Source: Flavobacterium sp.
GTDB lineage: Bacteria > Bacteroidota > Bacteroidia > Flavobacteriales > Flavobacteriaceae
DNA: 5,802 bases
Assembly (NCBI GenBank): GCA_017989775.1
Contig: JAGNPF010000110.1
Span: 1 to 5,802 of the forward strand
Direction of reading: 5' to 3'
In this document: piece by piece, positions 1-5,791 of the stretch
How the letters are laid out: the number at the start of each line of letters is the position of its first letter
Numbering within the stretch: the stretch's first letter is position 1
Translations under genes and position numbers: made by a program
Notes under the pieces: generated by a model
What the model was told of the DNA's origin: nothing
Databases searched by the model: none
What the model saw: only the letters and a program-made list of their open reading frames with translations

Positions 1-2
1 AA

Positions 3-536
3 GCCATAAAAGGCATAAAATACGACCAAGTTTTGCAAGACGGAACAGGAATAGGAATGGGATTGGCGACAGCCGTAAATAGATTGAAAGACAGCAAAGC
101 CAAAAGCAAATTGATAATTTTATTGACCGATGGGGTGAATAACGCCGGTTTTATCGAACCTGAAACCGCAGCCGATATAGCCAAACAATACGGAATAAAA
201 GTATATACCATTGCAATTGGAACAAACGGAATGGCAGAATCTCCGTATGCACTTTCGCCAAGCGGACAGATTTTGTTCCAAATGATGAAAGTGGAAATCG
301 ACGAACAATTGTTGAGAAACATAGCCAGAAAAACGGACGGAAAATATTTCAGGGCAACGAGCAACAGCAAATTGGCCGAGATTTATGCTTCCATCAACAA
401 ACTGGAAACCACCGAAATCGAAGAATTGAAATTCTATGATTACGACGAAAAATTCAGGCCTTTCGTGTGGATTGCGGGATTCCTGATTTTGTTGGAAGTG
501 GGATTGCGAAACACGGTTTATAGAAGTTTTATTTAA
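3..536 (+). CDS. batA: BatA, von Willebrand factor A domain membrane protein (3' part only)
   Basis: This is the C-terminal part of BatA; the reading frame is open from the left edge, so the true start lies upstream. The 177 visible residues begin inside the VWA domain. The MIDAS threonine is at visible residue 15 (DGTGIGMGLA) and the MIDAS aspartate at residue 43 (LLTDGVNN), while the DxSxS loop is off the window. A hydrophobic segment at about 154-168 followed by basic residues (RNTVYR) is the C-terminal membrane anchor, as expected for a protein with its VWA domain in the periplasm. Family members are usually about 330 residues, so roughly the first 155 are missing. An internal TTG at 33 could be misread as a start, but the coding sequence plainly continues through it. 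The VWA domain probably binds a divalent metal and mediates protein contacts with other Bat proteins. The family assignment is firm; the A rather than B label rests mainly on gene order. Confidence 0.9.
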   Translation, partial: AIKGIKYDQVLQDGTGIGMGLATAVNRLKDSKAKSKLIILLTDGVNNAGFIEPETAADIAKQYGIKVYTIAIGTNGMAESPYALSPSGQILFQMMKVEIDEQLLRNIARKTDGKYFRATSNSKLAEIYASINKLETTEIEELKFYDYDEKFRPFVWIAGFLILLEVGLRNTVYRSFI

Positions 537-568
537 GAAATATTAAAAACATCAAGGTTAGATTTTGA

Positions 569-590
569 ATTTCAGAGTAGAATCTGAAAT
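569..590 (+). other. Predicted hairpin in the batA-batB gap
   Basis: ATTTCAGA at 569-576 is the exact reverse complement of TCTGAAAT at 583-590, giving an 8-bp stem and a 6-base loop (577-582). The right arm belongs to the first two AATCTGA heptamers. The same left arm could instead pair with identical octamers at 590-597, 604-611 or 611-618, so several alternative folds exist. No T-tract follows, so it does not look like a factor-independent terminator. It could be an mRNA processing or stability element, which is inference only. Confidence 0.55.
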
Positions 591-622
591 CTGAAATCTG
601 GAATCTGAAATCTGAAATCTGA
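581..622. repeat. Six tandem AATCTGA heptamers before batB
   Basis: Six uninterrupted 7-base units run 581-587, 588-594, 595-601, 602-608, 609-615 and 616-622. All are AATCTGA except the third, which is AATCTGG. The array ends three bases before the batB ATG and so occupies the position where a ribosome binding site would normally be. There is no Shine-Dalgarno motif, which is usual for Bacteroidota. The function is unknown; slippage-driven length variation is possible. Confidence 0.9.
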
Positions 623-625
623 AAA

Positions 626-1660
626 ATGGAATTAGACGAGTCAAAATATTTATACCTTCTTTTTATAGTGCCCGTTTTGGTGCTGCTTTTTCTGTACAAT
701 CAATATTGGAAAAGAAAAAAACAGCGCGAATTTGGTGACTTGGAATTGGTCAAAAAACTAAGTCCCGAAAAATCGATTTTCAAGCCTGTTTTGAAGTTGG
801 TCGTGATGTTGTTGGCGTTGGTTGGAATCATTTTGGGATTGGTCAATCCAAAAATTGGAACCAAGATGGAAACCGTGAAAAGAGAAGGGATTGACATCGT
901 TTTTGCCATGGACGTTTCCAAAAGCATGCTCGCCGAAGATGTGGCACCCAGCCGATTGGAAAAAAGCAAGCAAATTGTTTCGCAAATCATCAATCAATTG
1001 GGTAGCGACCGGATAGGAATCGTGGCTTATGCCGGAAGTGCTTTTCCCGTGTTGCCCATAACGACCGATTACAGCGTGGCCAAAATGTTTTTGCAAAGCA
1101 CCAATACCGATATTGTTTCTTCACAAGGAACTTCATTGGAAGATGCCATAAGATTGTCCGGAACCTATTTTGACGAAAAAAGCAAAACCAGCAAATTATT
1201 GATCATGATTTCCGATGGGGAAGACCATTCCGAAGGAGCCGAAGCCGCAGCGGAAGAAGCCAATAAACTGGGGATGAAAATCATGACCATTGGAGTTGGC
1301 ACCGAAAAAGGAAGCACCATTCCGCTAAGACGAAATGGCGTTGTCGAAAGTTTCAAAAGAGACGCCAACAATGAAGTGGTGATCACGAAATTAAATAAAG
1401 AGGGTTTGACAACCATTGCCAAAGCCACAAAGGGCGGATATGTCGATGGGAACAATACAAAAGCGGTGCTGGATTACGTAAAAAATGCGCTCGACAATAT
1501 CCAGAAAACCGAATTCGAATCGACACAAATGGCCGATTTTCAATCGCAATTCCAATGGTTTTTGGGTTTTGCTTTTGCCTTGTTGTTTTTAGATGTTTTC
1601 CTGTTGGAAAGAAAGACAAAATGGGTCGAAAAGTTGAATTTATTTAACGAAAAAAAATAA
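626..1660 (+). CDS. batB: BatB, von Willebrand factor A domain membrane protein
   Basis: This is a complete 344-residue VWA membrane protein. Segments at about 9-24 and 55-73 are membrane helices separated by a basic loop (WKRKKQR), and a third helix lies at about 311-327 followed by a basic tail (ERKTK). By the positive-inside rule this puts the VWA domain of about 88-300 in the periplasm. The MIDAS set is complete: DVSKS with D96, S98 and S100, T169 in GTSLEDA, and D197 in ISDGED. Metal-dependent protein binding is therefore plausible. Length and architecture fit BatB of the Bacteroides aerotolerance operon, and it follows batA directly. The start is the ATG immediately after the heptamer array; the first helix comes right after it, so a later start would remove a membrane segment. 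Its stop codon overlaps the batC start (TAATG), suggesting coupled translation. The precise biochemical role of Bat proteins is not established. Confidence 0.93.
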   Translation: MELDESKYLYLLFIVPVLVLLFLYNQYWKRKKQREFGDLELVKKLSPEKSIFKPVLKLVVMLLALVGIILGLVNPKIGTKMETVKREGIDIVFAMDVSKSMLAEDVAPSRLEKSKQIVSQIINQLGSDRIGIVAYAGSAFPVLPITTDYSVAKMFLQSTNTDIVSSQGTSLEDAIRLSGTYFDEKSKTSKLLIMISDGEDHSEGAEAAAEEANKLGMKIMTIGVGTEKGSTIPLRRNGVVESFKRDANNEVVITKLNKEGLTTIAKATKGGYVDGNNTKAVLDYVKNALDNIQKTEFESTQMADFQSQFQWFLGFAFALLFLDVFLLERKTKWVEKLNLFNEKK

Positions 1661-2403
1661 TGAAGAATTTTATTTTATATATGTTATTAATGCTTTCTTT
1701 TGCAGTTTCGGCGCAAGAGAAGGACAAAACCTTGCCAAAAGCCAACAAGGAATATTCCGAAAAGAAGTTCGCCGAGGCCGAAGCCAATTATCGAATTTCG
1801 AATTCCAAATTTCCTAAAAGAACAGTTTCTGCTTATAATTTAGGAAATGCCATTTACAGACAAAACCAAATGGCAGAGGCCAAACTGGCTTATGGCAAAG
1901 CGATTGAAAACATTAAATCAAGACCTCAAAAACATAAATTGTATCACAATTTGGGAAATGTTTTCATGAAGGAAAAAAATTATTCTGCTGCCGTGGAAGC
2001 CTACAAAAATGCTTTGCGAAATAATCCTACGGATGAAGAAACGCGTTACAATTATGCTTTGGCCAAGCAAAAATTAAAAGAAAATCCGCCAAAAGGAGAC
2101 GACAAGAAAGACAAAAAAGACGACAAGAAAAAAGACGACAAGAAAGACAAGAAAGACGACAAGAAAGAACAAGACAAAAAGGAAGACAAGAAAGACGGCG
2201 ACAAAGACAAAAAAGACGACCAAGGCAAGAAAGACAACAAACCGGGCGACCAAGGACAACCCAAACCAATGCCGGGCGGAATTTCAAAACAACGATTGGA
2301 AAATCTTTTGGATGCCGTAAACAACGAAGAGAAGAAGATTCAAGAAAAGGTGAATGCCCAAAAAGCTAAAGGGAAACCAGTACAAACGGAGAAAGATTGG
2401 TAA
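1660..2403 (+). CDS. batC: BatC, periplasmic TPR protein with Lys/Asp-rich linker
   Basis: This 247-residue secreted protein is encoded between batB and batD. Residues 1-18 form a signal peptide with a probable cut at SA|Q, typical of Bacteroidota. Residues about 25-140 hold TPR-type helical repeats: YNLGNAIYRQNQMAEAKLAY near 59-78 and YHNLGNVFMKEKNYSAAVEAY near 95-115, the latter followed by the usual NPTDEETRYNYA. Residues 147-194 are almost entirely Lys and Asp/Glu, with Gly, Pro and Gln following. The protein ends in a helical segment (about 208-233) and a short basic tail ending KDW. There is no membrane helix after the signal peptide. The TPRs presumably bind another Bat component in the periplasm, and the charged stretch would act as a flexible spacer. 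The start ATG shares its A with the last base of the batB stop codon. The BatC label rests on gene order plus TPR content and is solid for this operon type. Confidence 0.88.
   Translation: MKNFILYMLLMLSFAVSAQEKDKTLPKANKEYSEKKFAEAEANYRISNSKFPKRTVSAYNLGNAIYRQNQMAEAKLAYGKAIENIKSRPQKHKLYHNLGNVFMKEKNYSAAVEAYKNALRNNPTDEETRYNYALAKQKLKENPPKGDDKKDKKDDKKKDDKKDKKDDKKEQDKKEDKKDGDKDKKDDQGKKDNKPGDQGQPKPMPGGISKQRLENLLDAVNNEEKKIQEKVNAQKAKGKPVQTEKDW
2098..2220 (+). repeat. Low-complexity (GAC/AAG/AAA) coding repeat in batC
   Basis: About 123 bases are built almost only from the codons GAC, AAG and AAA, with rare GAA, CAA and GGC. They encode D147 to D187 in a DDKK/DKK pattern. Codon choice alternates AAG and AAA, so the DNA is not a perfect tandem repeat, but words such as GACAAGAAAGAC recur many times. 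Stop codons are absent from all three reverse frames here, which creates spurious reverse reading frames. The region is a candidate for recombination or slippage-driven length change between strains. Confidence 0.85.
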
Positions 2404-2422
2404 GATTTTAAAACGGTTTAAA

Positions 2423-2471
2423 GTTTAAAGTTGGTTCAAGCACATTGCTTAAACAATTTTGAACTTTAAAC
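2423..2471 (+). other. Long predicted hairpin in the batC-batD gap
   Basis: GTTTAAAGTT at 2423-2432 is a perfect 10-base inverted match to AACTTTAAAC at 2462-2471. Inside it, GTTCAAGC (2434-2441) pairs with GCTTAAAC (2447-2454) with one C/A mismatch around a 5-base loop. The structure is A+T-rich and no T-run follows, so it is a poor intrinsic terminator. A role in setting BatD levels relative to BatA-C is possible but is inference. Confidence 0.55.
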
Positions 2472-2495
2472 ACTGAAACGATTAAACAGTTACAC
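2464..2495 (+). repeat. Four degenerate octamers just before batD
   Basis: CTTTAAAC (2464-2471), ACTGAAAC (2472-2479), GATTAAAC (2480-2487) and AGTTACAC (2488-2495) follow each other without gaps; the first three end in AAAC and the last in ACAC. The array ends five bases before the batD ATG. On the left side of the same gap, GTTTAAA occurs twice in tandem (2416-2422 and 2423-2429), and its second copy forms the left arm of the hairpin at 2423-2471. The copies are degenerate, so this is weaker than the array before batB. Confidence 0.5.
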
Positions 2496-2500
2496 CAGTA

Positions 2501-4258
2501 ATGAAAAGGTATTTAATTATAGTATTATTAAGTTTTCAATCGCTTTTGGCTCAAGTGCAATTTGAGGCAAAAGTGAGCAAAACCACGCTTGGACTCAACG
2601 AAAGACTGCGCATCGATTTCGTGATGAACATGGACGGCGACAACTTCAACCAGCCGTCTTTTGAAGGATTCAGGATTATTGCGGGACCAAGCCAGCAGGT
2701 CAGCCAATCTTGGATAAACGGAAAAAGTTCTTTCGAAAAAATCTATTCCTATTATCTTTTGCCACAGCAAAAAGGAAACTTGGTCATCAAACAGGCCACT
2801 ATCGAATACAACGGCCAGATTTACAAAACCTCACCCATAAGAATACACGTTACCAATGCCGTCCAAGAGGCCAGAAACCCTGATGATGCGCCCCAAATTT
2901 CGGCCGACGACAATCTTTATTTGGTTGCCGACATTTCTAAAACAAACCCTTACATCAACGAACCGATTACGGTGGTGTATAAACTGTATTTCAGTTACAA
3001 TATCGGTATCACGAACTGGAGGGAATTGGACAAACCCAAATACAATGATTTTTGGAGCCAAAACATCGACATCAAACAATTGGTTGGAGAAGAAGGAATG
3101 TTCAAAGGAGAAAAATACCGTTATGTAGTGTTGAGGAAAACGGTTTTGTATCCCCAAAAATCAGGCAAATTGGTTATCGAGCCTTTGTCGTTGGACATCG
3201 ACGTGCAATTGCCTACCAATCGTAGGGACATGTTTGGGCGAGTGGTGGTTACCAATGGAAACAAAAGAGTTTCGGCCGGAGCCAAAACAATTTCTGTAAA
3301 AGCACTTCCCGAGGCAGGAAAACCAGCCGATTTTTCGGGTGCCGTGGGAAAATTTGACTTTAGGGTAACACCATCCAAAACGAATTTGAAAAACGGGGAA
3401 AGCCTGGATTTGGTGGTGAGCGTGACCGGAAGCGGAAACATGAAATTGTTCCATTTGCCAAAACCTGTGGTTCCCAATTCACTCGAAATGTACGATCCTG
3501 TCCACGACGAAAAAGTGAATACCACCTTGGCGGGAATGTCTGGAAAAATTTCGGATAAGTACACCATTATTCCACAATTTAAAGGGAATTACCCCATAAA
3601 ACCAATGCAGTTTTCGTATTTTGATTTGGGGTCGAGAAAATACAAAACGATAAGTTCGCCAGAAATAATGATCAACGTTTTGGATGGTCCTTCGGCCAAT
3701 GACCAAGTAGTAACCACGACACCCGGTGCTGCCAAAAACATCATTTCCAGCAACGAACAATTCAAGTTTATTAAGTTGAAAACCAATCTTTCTTCTATGA
3801 AAGAAGACGATTTTCTGGGGTCGAATTTGTTTTATGGATTGTTGTTTTTGCCGTTTTTGATGCTTCCGTTGATTGTATTGTTCAAAAAGAAAAAAGACGC
3901 CATCGACAGCGATGTTTTTGGAAACCGAATCAAAATGAACAACCGATTGGCCAAGAAATATTTATCAGAAGCCAAGAAACAAATCAACAACAAAGAGGCA
4001 TTTTACGTGGCATTGGAAAAAGCGATGCACAATTTCTTGAAAGCCAAATTACACATCGAAACATCGGATATGAGCAAAAGCAACATCCAGCAATTGTTGG
4101 CTTCCAAAAATGCCAATGCACAAACCATAATCGATTTCATCAACCTGACGGAAAGCTGTGAATTGGCTCGGTATGCATTGACCTCGAGTTCCACCATCCA
4201 GCAGGATTTTGACAAAGCGGTCGAGATTATTTCGGATTTGGAAAAACAAATTGATTAA
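2501..4258 (+). CDS. batD: BatD, membrane-anchored periplasmic protein
   Basis: This 585-residue protein matches BatD in size, layout and operon position. Residues 1-17 are a signal peptide with likely cleavage at LLA|Q. Residues 18 to about 440 form a large, mostly beta-predicted periplasmic part with phrases typical of the family, such as EAKVSKTTLGLNERLRIDF near the mature N-terminus and GPSQQVSQSWINGKSSFEKIYSY soon after. A single membrane helix at about 443-461 is followed by KKKK, which places the last 120 or so residues in the cytoplasm. That tail is helical and contains YLSEAKKQINNKEAFYVALEKAMHNFL. BatD has no assigned enzymatic activity; it is thought to be a structural partner of the VWA proteins. 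The start ATG is chosen because the signal peptide begins there. It is separated from batC by 97 bases holding a hairpin and octamer repeats. Confidence 0.9.
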   Translation: MKRYLIIVLLSFQSLLAQVQFEAKVSKTTLGLNERLRIDFVMNMDGDNFNQPSFEGFRIIAGPSQQVSQSWINGKSSFEKIYSYYLLPQQKGNLVIKQATIEYNGQIYKTSPIRIHVTNAVQEARNPDDAPQISADDNLYLVADISKTNPYINEPITVVYKLYFSYNIGITNWRELDKPKYNDFWSQNIDIKQLVGEEGMFKGEKYRYVVLRKTVLYPQKSGKLVIEPLSLDIDVQLPTNRRDMFGRVVVTNGNKRVSAGAKTISVKALPEAGKPADFSGAVGKFDFRVTPSKTNLKNGESLDLVVSVTGSGNMKLFHLPKPVVPNSLEMYDPVHDEKVNTTLAGMSGKISDKYTIIPQFKGNYPIKPMQFSYFDLGSRKYKTISSPEIMINVLDGPSANDQVVTTTPGAAKNIISSNEQFKFIKLKTNLSSMKEDDFLGSNLFYGLLFLPFLMLPLIVLFKKKKDAIDSDVFGNRIKMNNRLAKKYLSEAKKQINNKEAFYVALEKAMHNFLKAKLHIETSDMSKSNIQQLLASKNANAQTIIDFINLTESCELARYALTSSSTIQQDFDKAVEIISDLEKQID

Positions 4259-4314
4259 CCACAAAGGATCAAAAAACGCATTGAAAAAGGCTTTGCGACC
4301 TAGCGCCTTTGCGG
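4259..4314 (+). repeat. CTTTGCG octamer repeat with inverted partner, batD-batE gap
   Basis: GCTTTGCG (4290-4297), ACCTAGCG (4298-4305) and CCTTTGCG (4306-4313) are three consecutive 8-base units ending in GCG. CCACAAAGG at 4259-4267, starting on the base after the batD stop codon, is an inverted match to CCTTTGCGG at 4306-4314 with one mismatch, so the gap can fold into a stem enclosing the repeats. The remaining 15 bases to the batE ATG are almost all A. From memory, similar CTTTGCG strings recur in intergenic DNA of Flavobacterium and relatives; I could not check this here. Confidence 0.6.
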
Positions 4315-4329
4315 CAAAAAAAATAAATA

Positions 4330-5076
4330 ATGAAAAAGATAATTTTTATAGTACTGCTAACCACCCAGTTTTTCTTTGCTCAAAGCGGCTTTGACAGGGG
4401 TAATTATTTGTACCAAAAAGGGAGATACCAAGAAGCCATCAAGGAATACGAAAGCGTTTTGGCCAGCCAACAGCATTCGTCGGAATTGTATTTTAATTTG
4501 GGAAATTGCTATTACAAATTGAACAAAGTGGCGCCTGCCGTTTACAATTATGAAAAAGCATTAGTTCTCAATCCAGACGATGCCGAAATAGCCAACAACC
4601 TGAAATTTGCGAACAAAATGCAAATCGACGAGATAAAAGAGGTTCCTGCGGTGGGGTTTTCAAAAATGGTCCAAGACTTTACTTCCATCTTTCATTACAA
4701 TACTTGGGCTTGGATTTCGGTGGGCTTGTCAACACTGTTTTTGGTGTTTTTTATAGGCTATTATTTTTCGCAAATCAGCTTGTCCAAAAGGATATTTTTT
4801 ATTGGAATGTTTGTTTTGCTCTTTTTGCTTTTGATAAGTGTTTCAGCGGCAATTTCAGGGAAAAACAATTACGAAAACGAAAAACCGGCTATTGTTTTTG
4901 TCGAAATTGCAGAGGTGCACAGCGAGCCTCAAAAAGCCAGCAATACCGTTTTTACACTGCACGAAGGAACCAAGGTTTTTGTCTTGGAAGCTTTGGAAAA
5001 CTGGAAAAAAATCCAGTTGACCGATGGAACCGAAGGTTGGATCGAGAAAACGGCGATTAAGGAAGTTAAAAATTAG
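4330..5076 (+). CDS. batE: BatE, TPR protein with two membrane helices and C-terminal SH3-like domain
   Basis: This 248-residue protein is the last gene of the bat operon. Residues 1-17 are a signal peptide (FFFA|Q). TPR motifs occupy about 21-97: GNYLYQKGRYQEAIKEYESVL, then LYFNLGNCYYKLNKVAPAVYNYEKAL followed by LNPDD. Membrane helices lie at about 126-146 and 155-175, joined by a short loop with K153 and R154. Positive-inside logic puts that loop in the cytoplasm and both the TPR part and the C-terminal part in the periplasm. Residues about 185-246 look like a bacterial SH3 domain: a strand at AIVFVEIAEVHSEP, then LHEGTKVFVLE, NWKKIQL and the typical GTEGWI. SH3-type domains commonly bind peptides or cell wall, though the ligand is unknown here. 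The start follows an A-rich leader and is fixed by the signal peptide. No convincing terminator follows; the next gene converges on it after 44 bases. Confidence 0.88.
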   Translation: MKKIIFIVLLTTQFFFAQSGFDRGNYLYQKGRYQEAIKEYESVLASQQHSSELYFNLGNCYYKLNKVAPAVYNYEKALVLNPDDAEIANNLKFANKMQIDEIKEVPAVGFSKMVQDFTSIFHYNTWAWISVGLSTLFLVFFIGYYFSQISLSKRIFFIGMFVLLFLLLISVSAAISGKNNYENEKPAIVFVEIAEVHSEPQKASNTVFTLHEGTKVFVLEALENWKKIQLTDGTEGWIEKTAIKEVKN

Positions 5077-5110
5077 TTTTCAGTCGCAGTTTTTAGTAAA
5101 ATATCGATAA

Positions 5111-5145
5111 CTCCCAGCTTCTAACGTTTAACCTCGTGCTTCACG
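5111..5145 (-). repeat. Degenerate heptamers spanning the cvpA stop codon
   Basis: Read on the minus strand, the units are CGTGAAG (5145-5139), CACGAGG (5138-5132), TTAAACG (5131-5125), TTAGAAG (5124-5118) and CTGGGAG (5117-5111). They are contiguous and mostly end in AG/GG, but are quite degenerate. The stop codon TAG of cvpA (5123-5121) sits inside the TTAGAAG unit, so the last residues of the protein (KHEVKR) are read from the repeat. The 44-base gap to batE also contains TTTTCAG, TCGCAG and TTTTTAG at 5077-5096, a loosely similar series. No strong terminator hairpin is visible. Confidence 0.35.
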
Positions 5146-5633
5146 TTATCATACCATTTTTCAATTGAAGGATAAATAAACGCGGCAGTTTTTTGGATGG
5201 GACGATAAAAAGTTGAGTTGTCCAATGTTTCTTTTTTGGCAAAAAAGTGGTTGAAGTTTATCTTTTCGAAAAGGTTTAGAAAGATGCTCACGATTAGAAT
5301 TGTTTTTAGAACCCGGAAGAATCCTCCACCCAGTTTGTTAATCCAACCTAGTTGAGCAAAATCGGCTATTCCGGTCAGGAATTTGGCCAATAACGATATA
5401 CCGACCACAATCAAGATAAAGGTCAAAATAAAAGCCGTTACCTGAATGGTTTTGGGGTTCCAATGCACGAATCCCGAAATAATTTCTGCCGTCAATATCG
5501 AAAATTTCACCGCAAAATAAATTCCCAACAACAAGGAAAGCAAGGAAGCGACTTCCACAAAAAGACCGTTTCTAATGCCTTTGTACAAACCAAAAACAAG
5601 CAAACTACCTAAAACAATATCTAAAAAACTCAT
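5121..5633 (-). CDS. cvpA: CvpA-family inner membrane protein
   Basis: This 170-residue protein fits the CvpA (colicin V production protein) family in length and layout. It opens with MSFLDIVLGSLLVFGLYKGIRNGL, characteristic of the family. Hydrophobic segments lie at about 4-16, 25-42, 64-86 and 105-122, giving four membrane helices. Between the third and fourth is the conserved loop GWINKLGGGFFRVLK (about 96-110). A hydrophilic C-terminal tail of about 48 residues follows and ends in basic residues. In Escherichia coli, CvpA is needed for colicin V export and has been linked to envelope stress tolerance; its molecular activity is unknown, and the role here is unassigned. The gene converges on batE and diverges from the gene starting at 5797. 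The start ATG is preceded, 25 bases upstream, by a TATCTTTG promoter element. The symbol reflects family membership rather than proven orthology. Confidence 0.85.
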   Translation of the reverse strand: MSFLDIVLGSLLVFGLYKGIRNGLFVEVASLLSLLLGIYFAVKFSILTAEIISGFVHWNPKTIQVTAFILTFILIVVGISLLAKFLTGIADFAQLGWINKLGGGFFRVLKTILIVSIFLNLFEKINFNHFFAKKETLDNSTFYRPIQKTAAFIYPSIEKWYDNVKHEVKR

Positions 5634-5703
5634 AGTAAAAAGAGAAAAGAATAAAGAGCAAAGATAGAAGAATAAAGAAAATAGAGAAGAGAAAATAGAG
5701 AAG
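5634..5703 (+). repeat. Ten in-phase AG-starting heptamers upstream of cvpA
   Basis: From the base after the cvpA start codon the sequence divides without remainder into ten 7-base units, all beginning AG: AGTAAAA, AGAGAAA, AGAATAA, AGAGCAA, AGATAGA, AGAATAA, AGAAAAT, AGAGAAG, AGAAAAT and AGAGAAG. Nine of the ten begin AGA, and the last four are the pair AGAAAAT-AGAGAAG repeated twice. The strict phase over 70 bases argues against a simple purine-rich composition effect. The array forms the 5' leader and promoter region of cvpA on the minus strand and is matched by an inverted copy at 5761-5791. Confidence 0.8.
5659..5666 (-). promoter_or_regulatory. Candidate -7 promoter element for cvpA
   Basis: CAAAGATA on the plus strand reads TATCTTTG on the minus strand, an exact match to the Bacteroidota -7 consensus TAnnTTTG. 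It lies 25 bases upstream of the cvpA ATG, giving a short leader. I see no TTG-type -33 element at the usual spacing, which lowers confidence. Confidence 0.5.
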
Positions 5704-5719
5704 TCAAATACACAGTTCC

Positions 5720-5727
5720 TATCTTTG
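5720..5727 (+). promoter_or_regulatory. Candidate -7 promoter element for the rightward gene at 5797
   Basis: TATCTTTG on the plus strand is an exact TAnnTTTG match and is identical to the minus-strand element at 5659-5666. It is 69 bases upstream of the ATG at 5797, so the leader would be about 60-65 bases and would include the inverted heptamer array. The -33 position lacks a clear TTG. Divergent placement relative to the cvpA element supports a two-way promoter region. Confidence 0.5.
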
Positions 5728-5760
5728 CAGAAATTAAATTTTCAAACTCAAAGATTAAAG

Positions 5761-5791
5761 TCTCTTCTCTTTATTCTTTATTCTATTTTCT
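5761..5791 (-). repeat. Inverted copy of the AGA heptamer array
   Basis: On the minus strand, 5791-5761 reads AGAAAAT, AGAATAA, AGAATAA, AGAGAAG and a final AGA, in perfect 7-base phase. These are the same units as in the array at 5634-5703 but in opposite orientation. Aligned to 5662-5692 the two arms match at 26 of 31 positions, and between them lies the rightward promoter element. The arm ends five bases before the ATG at 5797. Confidence 0.75.

Noticed and set aside
561..569. TAGATTTTG in the batA-batB gap as an internal promoter
   Set aside because: Spacing is one base too long for TAnnTTTG and there is no -33 element, so I do not call it.
2027..2324. Three overlapping minus-strand reading frames opposite batC, rich in Ser, Leu, Phe and Cys
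   Set aside because: They are the complement of the GAC/AAG/AAA repeat, which cannot contain reverse-strand stops; there are no start signals and the residues are a direct shadow of the Lys/Asp codons.
2856..3128. A 90-residue plus-strand frame inside batD, and several long minus-strand frames opposite batB and batD
   Set aside because: All lie within strongly supported coding sequence, have no domain-like pattern and no promoter or leader of their own.
4209..4394. A 61-residue plus-strand frame bridging the end of batD and start of batE
   Set aside because: It overlaps two well-supported genes, including the batE signal peptide, in another frame and resembles no family.
4704..5060. A 118-residue plus-strand frame inside batE
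   Set aside because: The batE frame here encodes two clear membrane helices and an SH3-like domain, so the alternative frame is a shadow.
5122..5148. TAACGT/ACGTTA inverted repeat and a nested CGTG-CTT-CACG hairpin as a terminator between batE and cvpA
   Set aside because: The stems are only 4-6 bp, mutually exclusive, inside the cvpA coding end and not followed by a T-run on either strand.
5634..5791. CRISPR array in the heptamer region
   Set aside because: Units are 7 bases with no unique spacers and no cas genes nearby.
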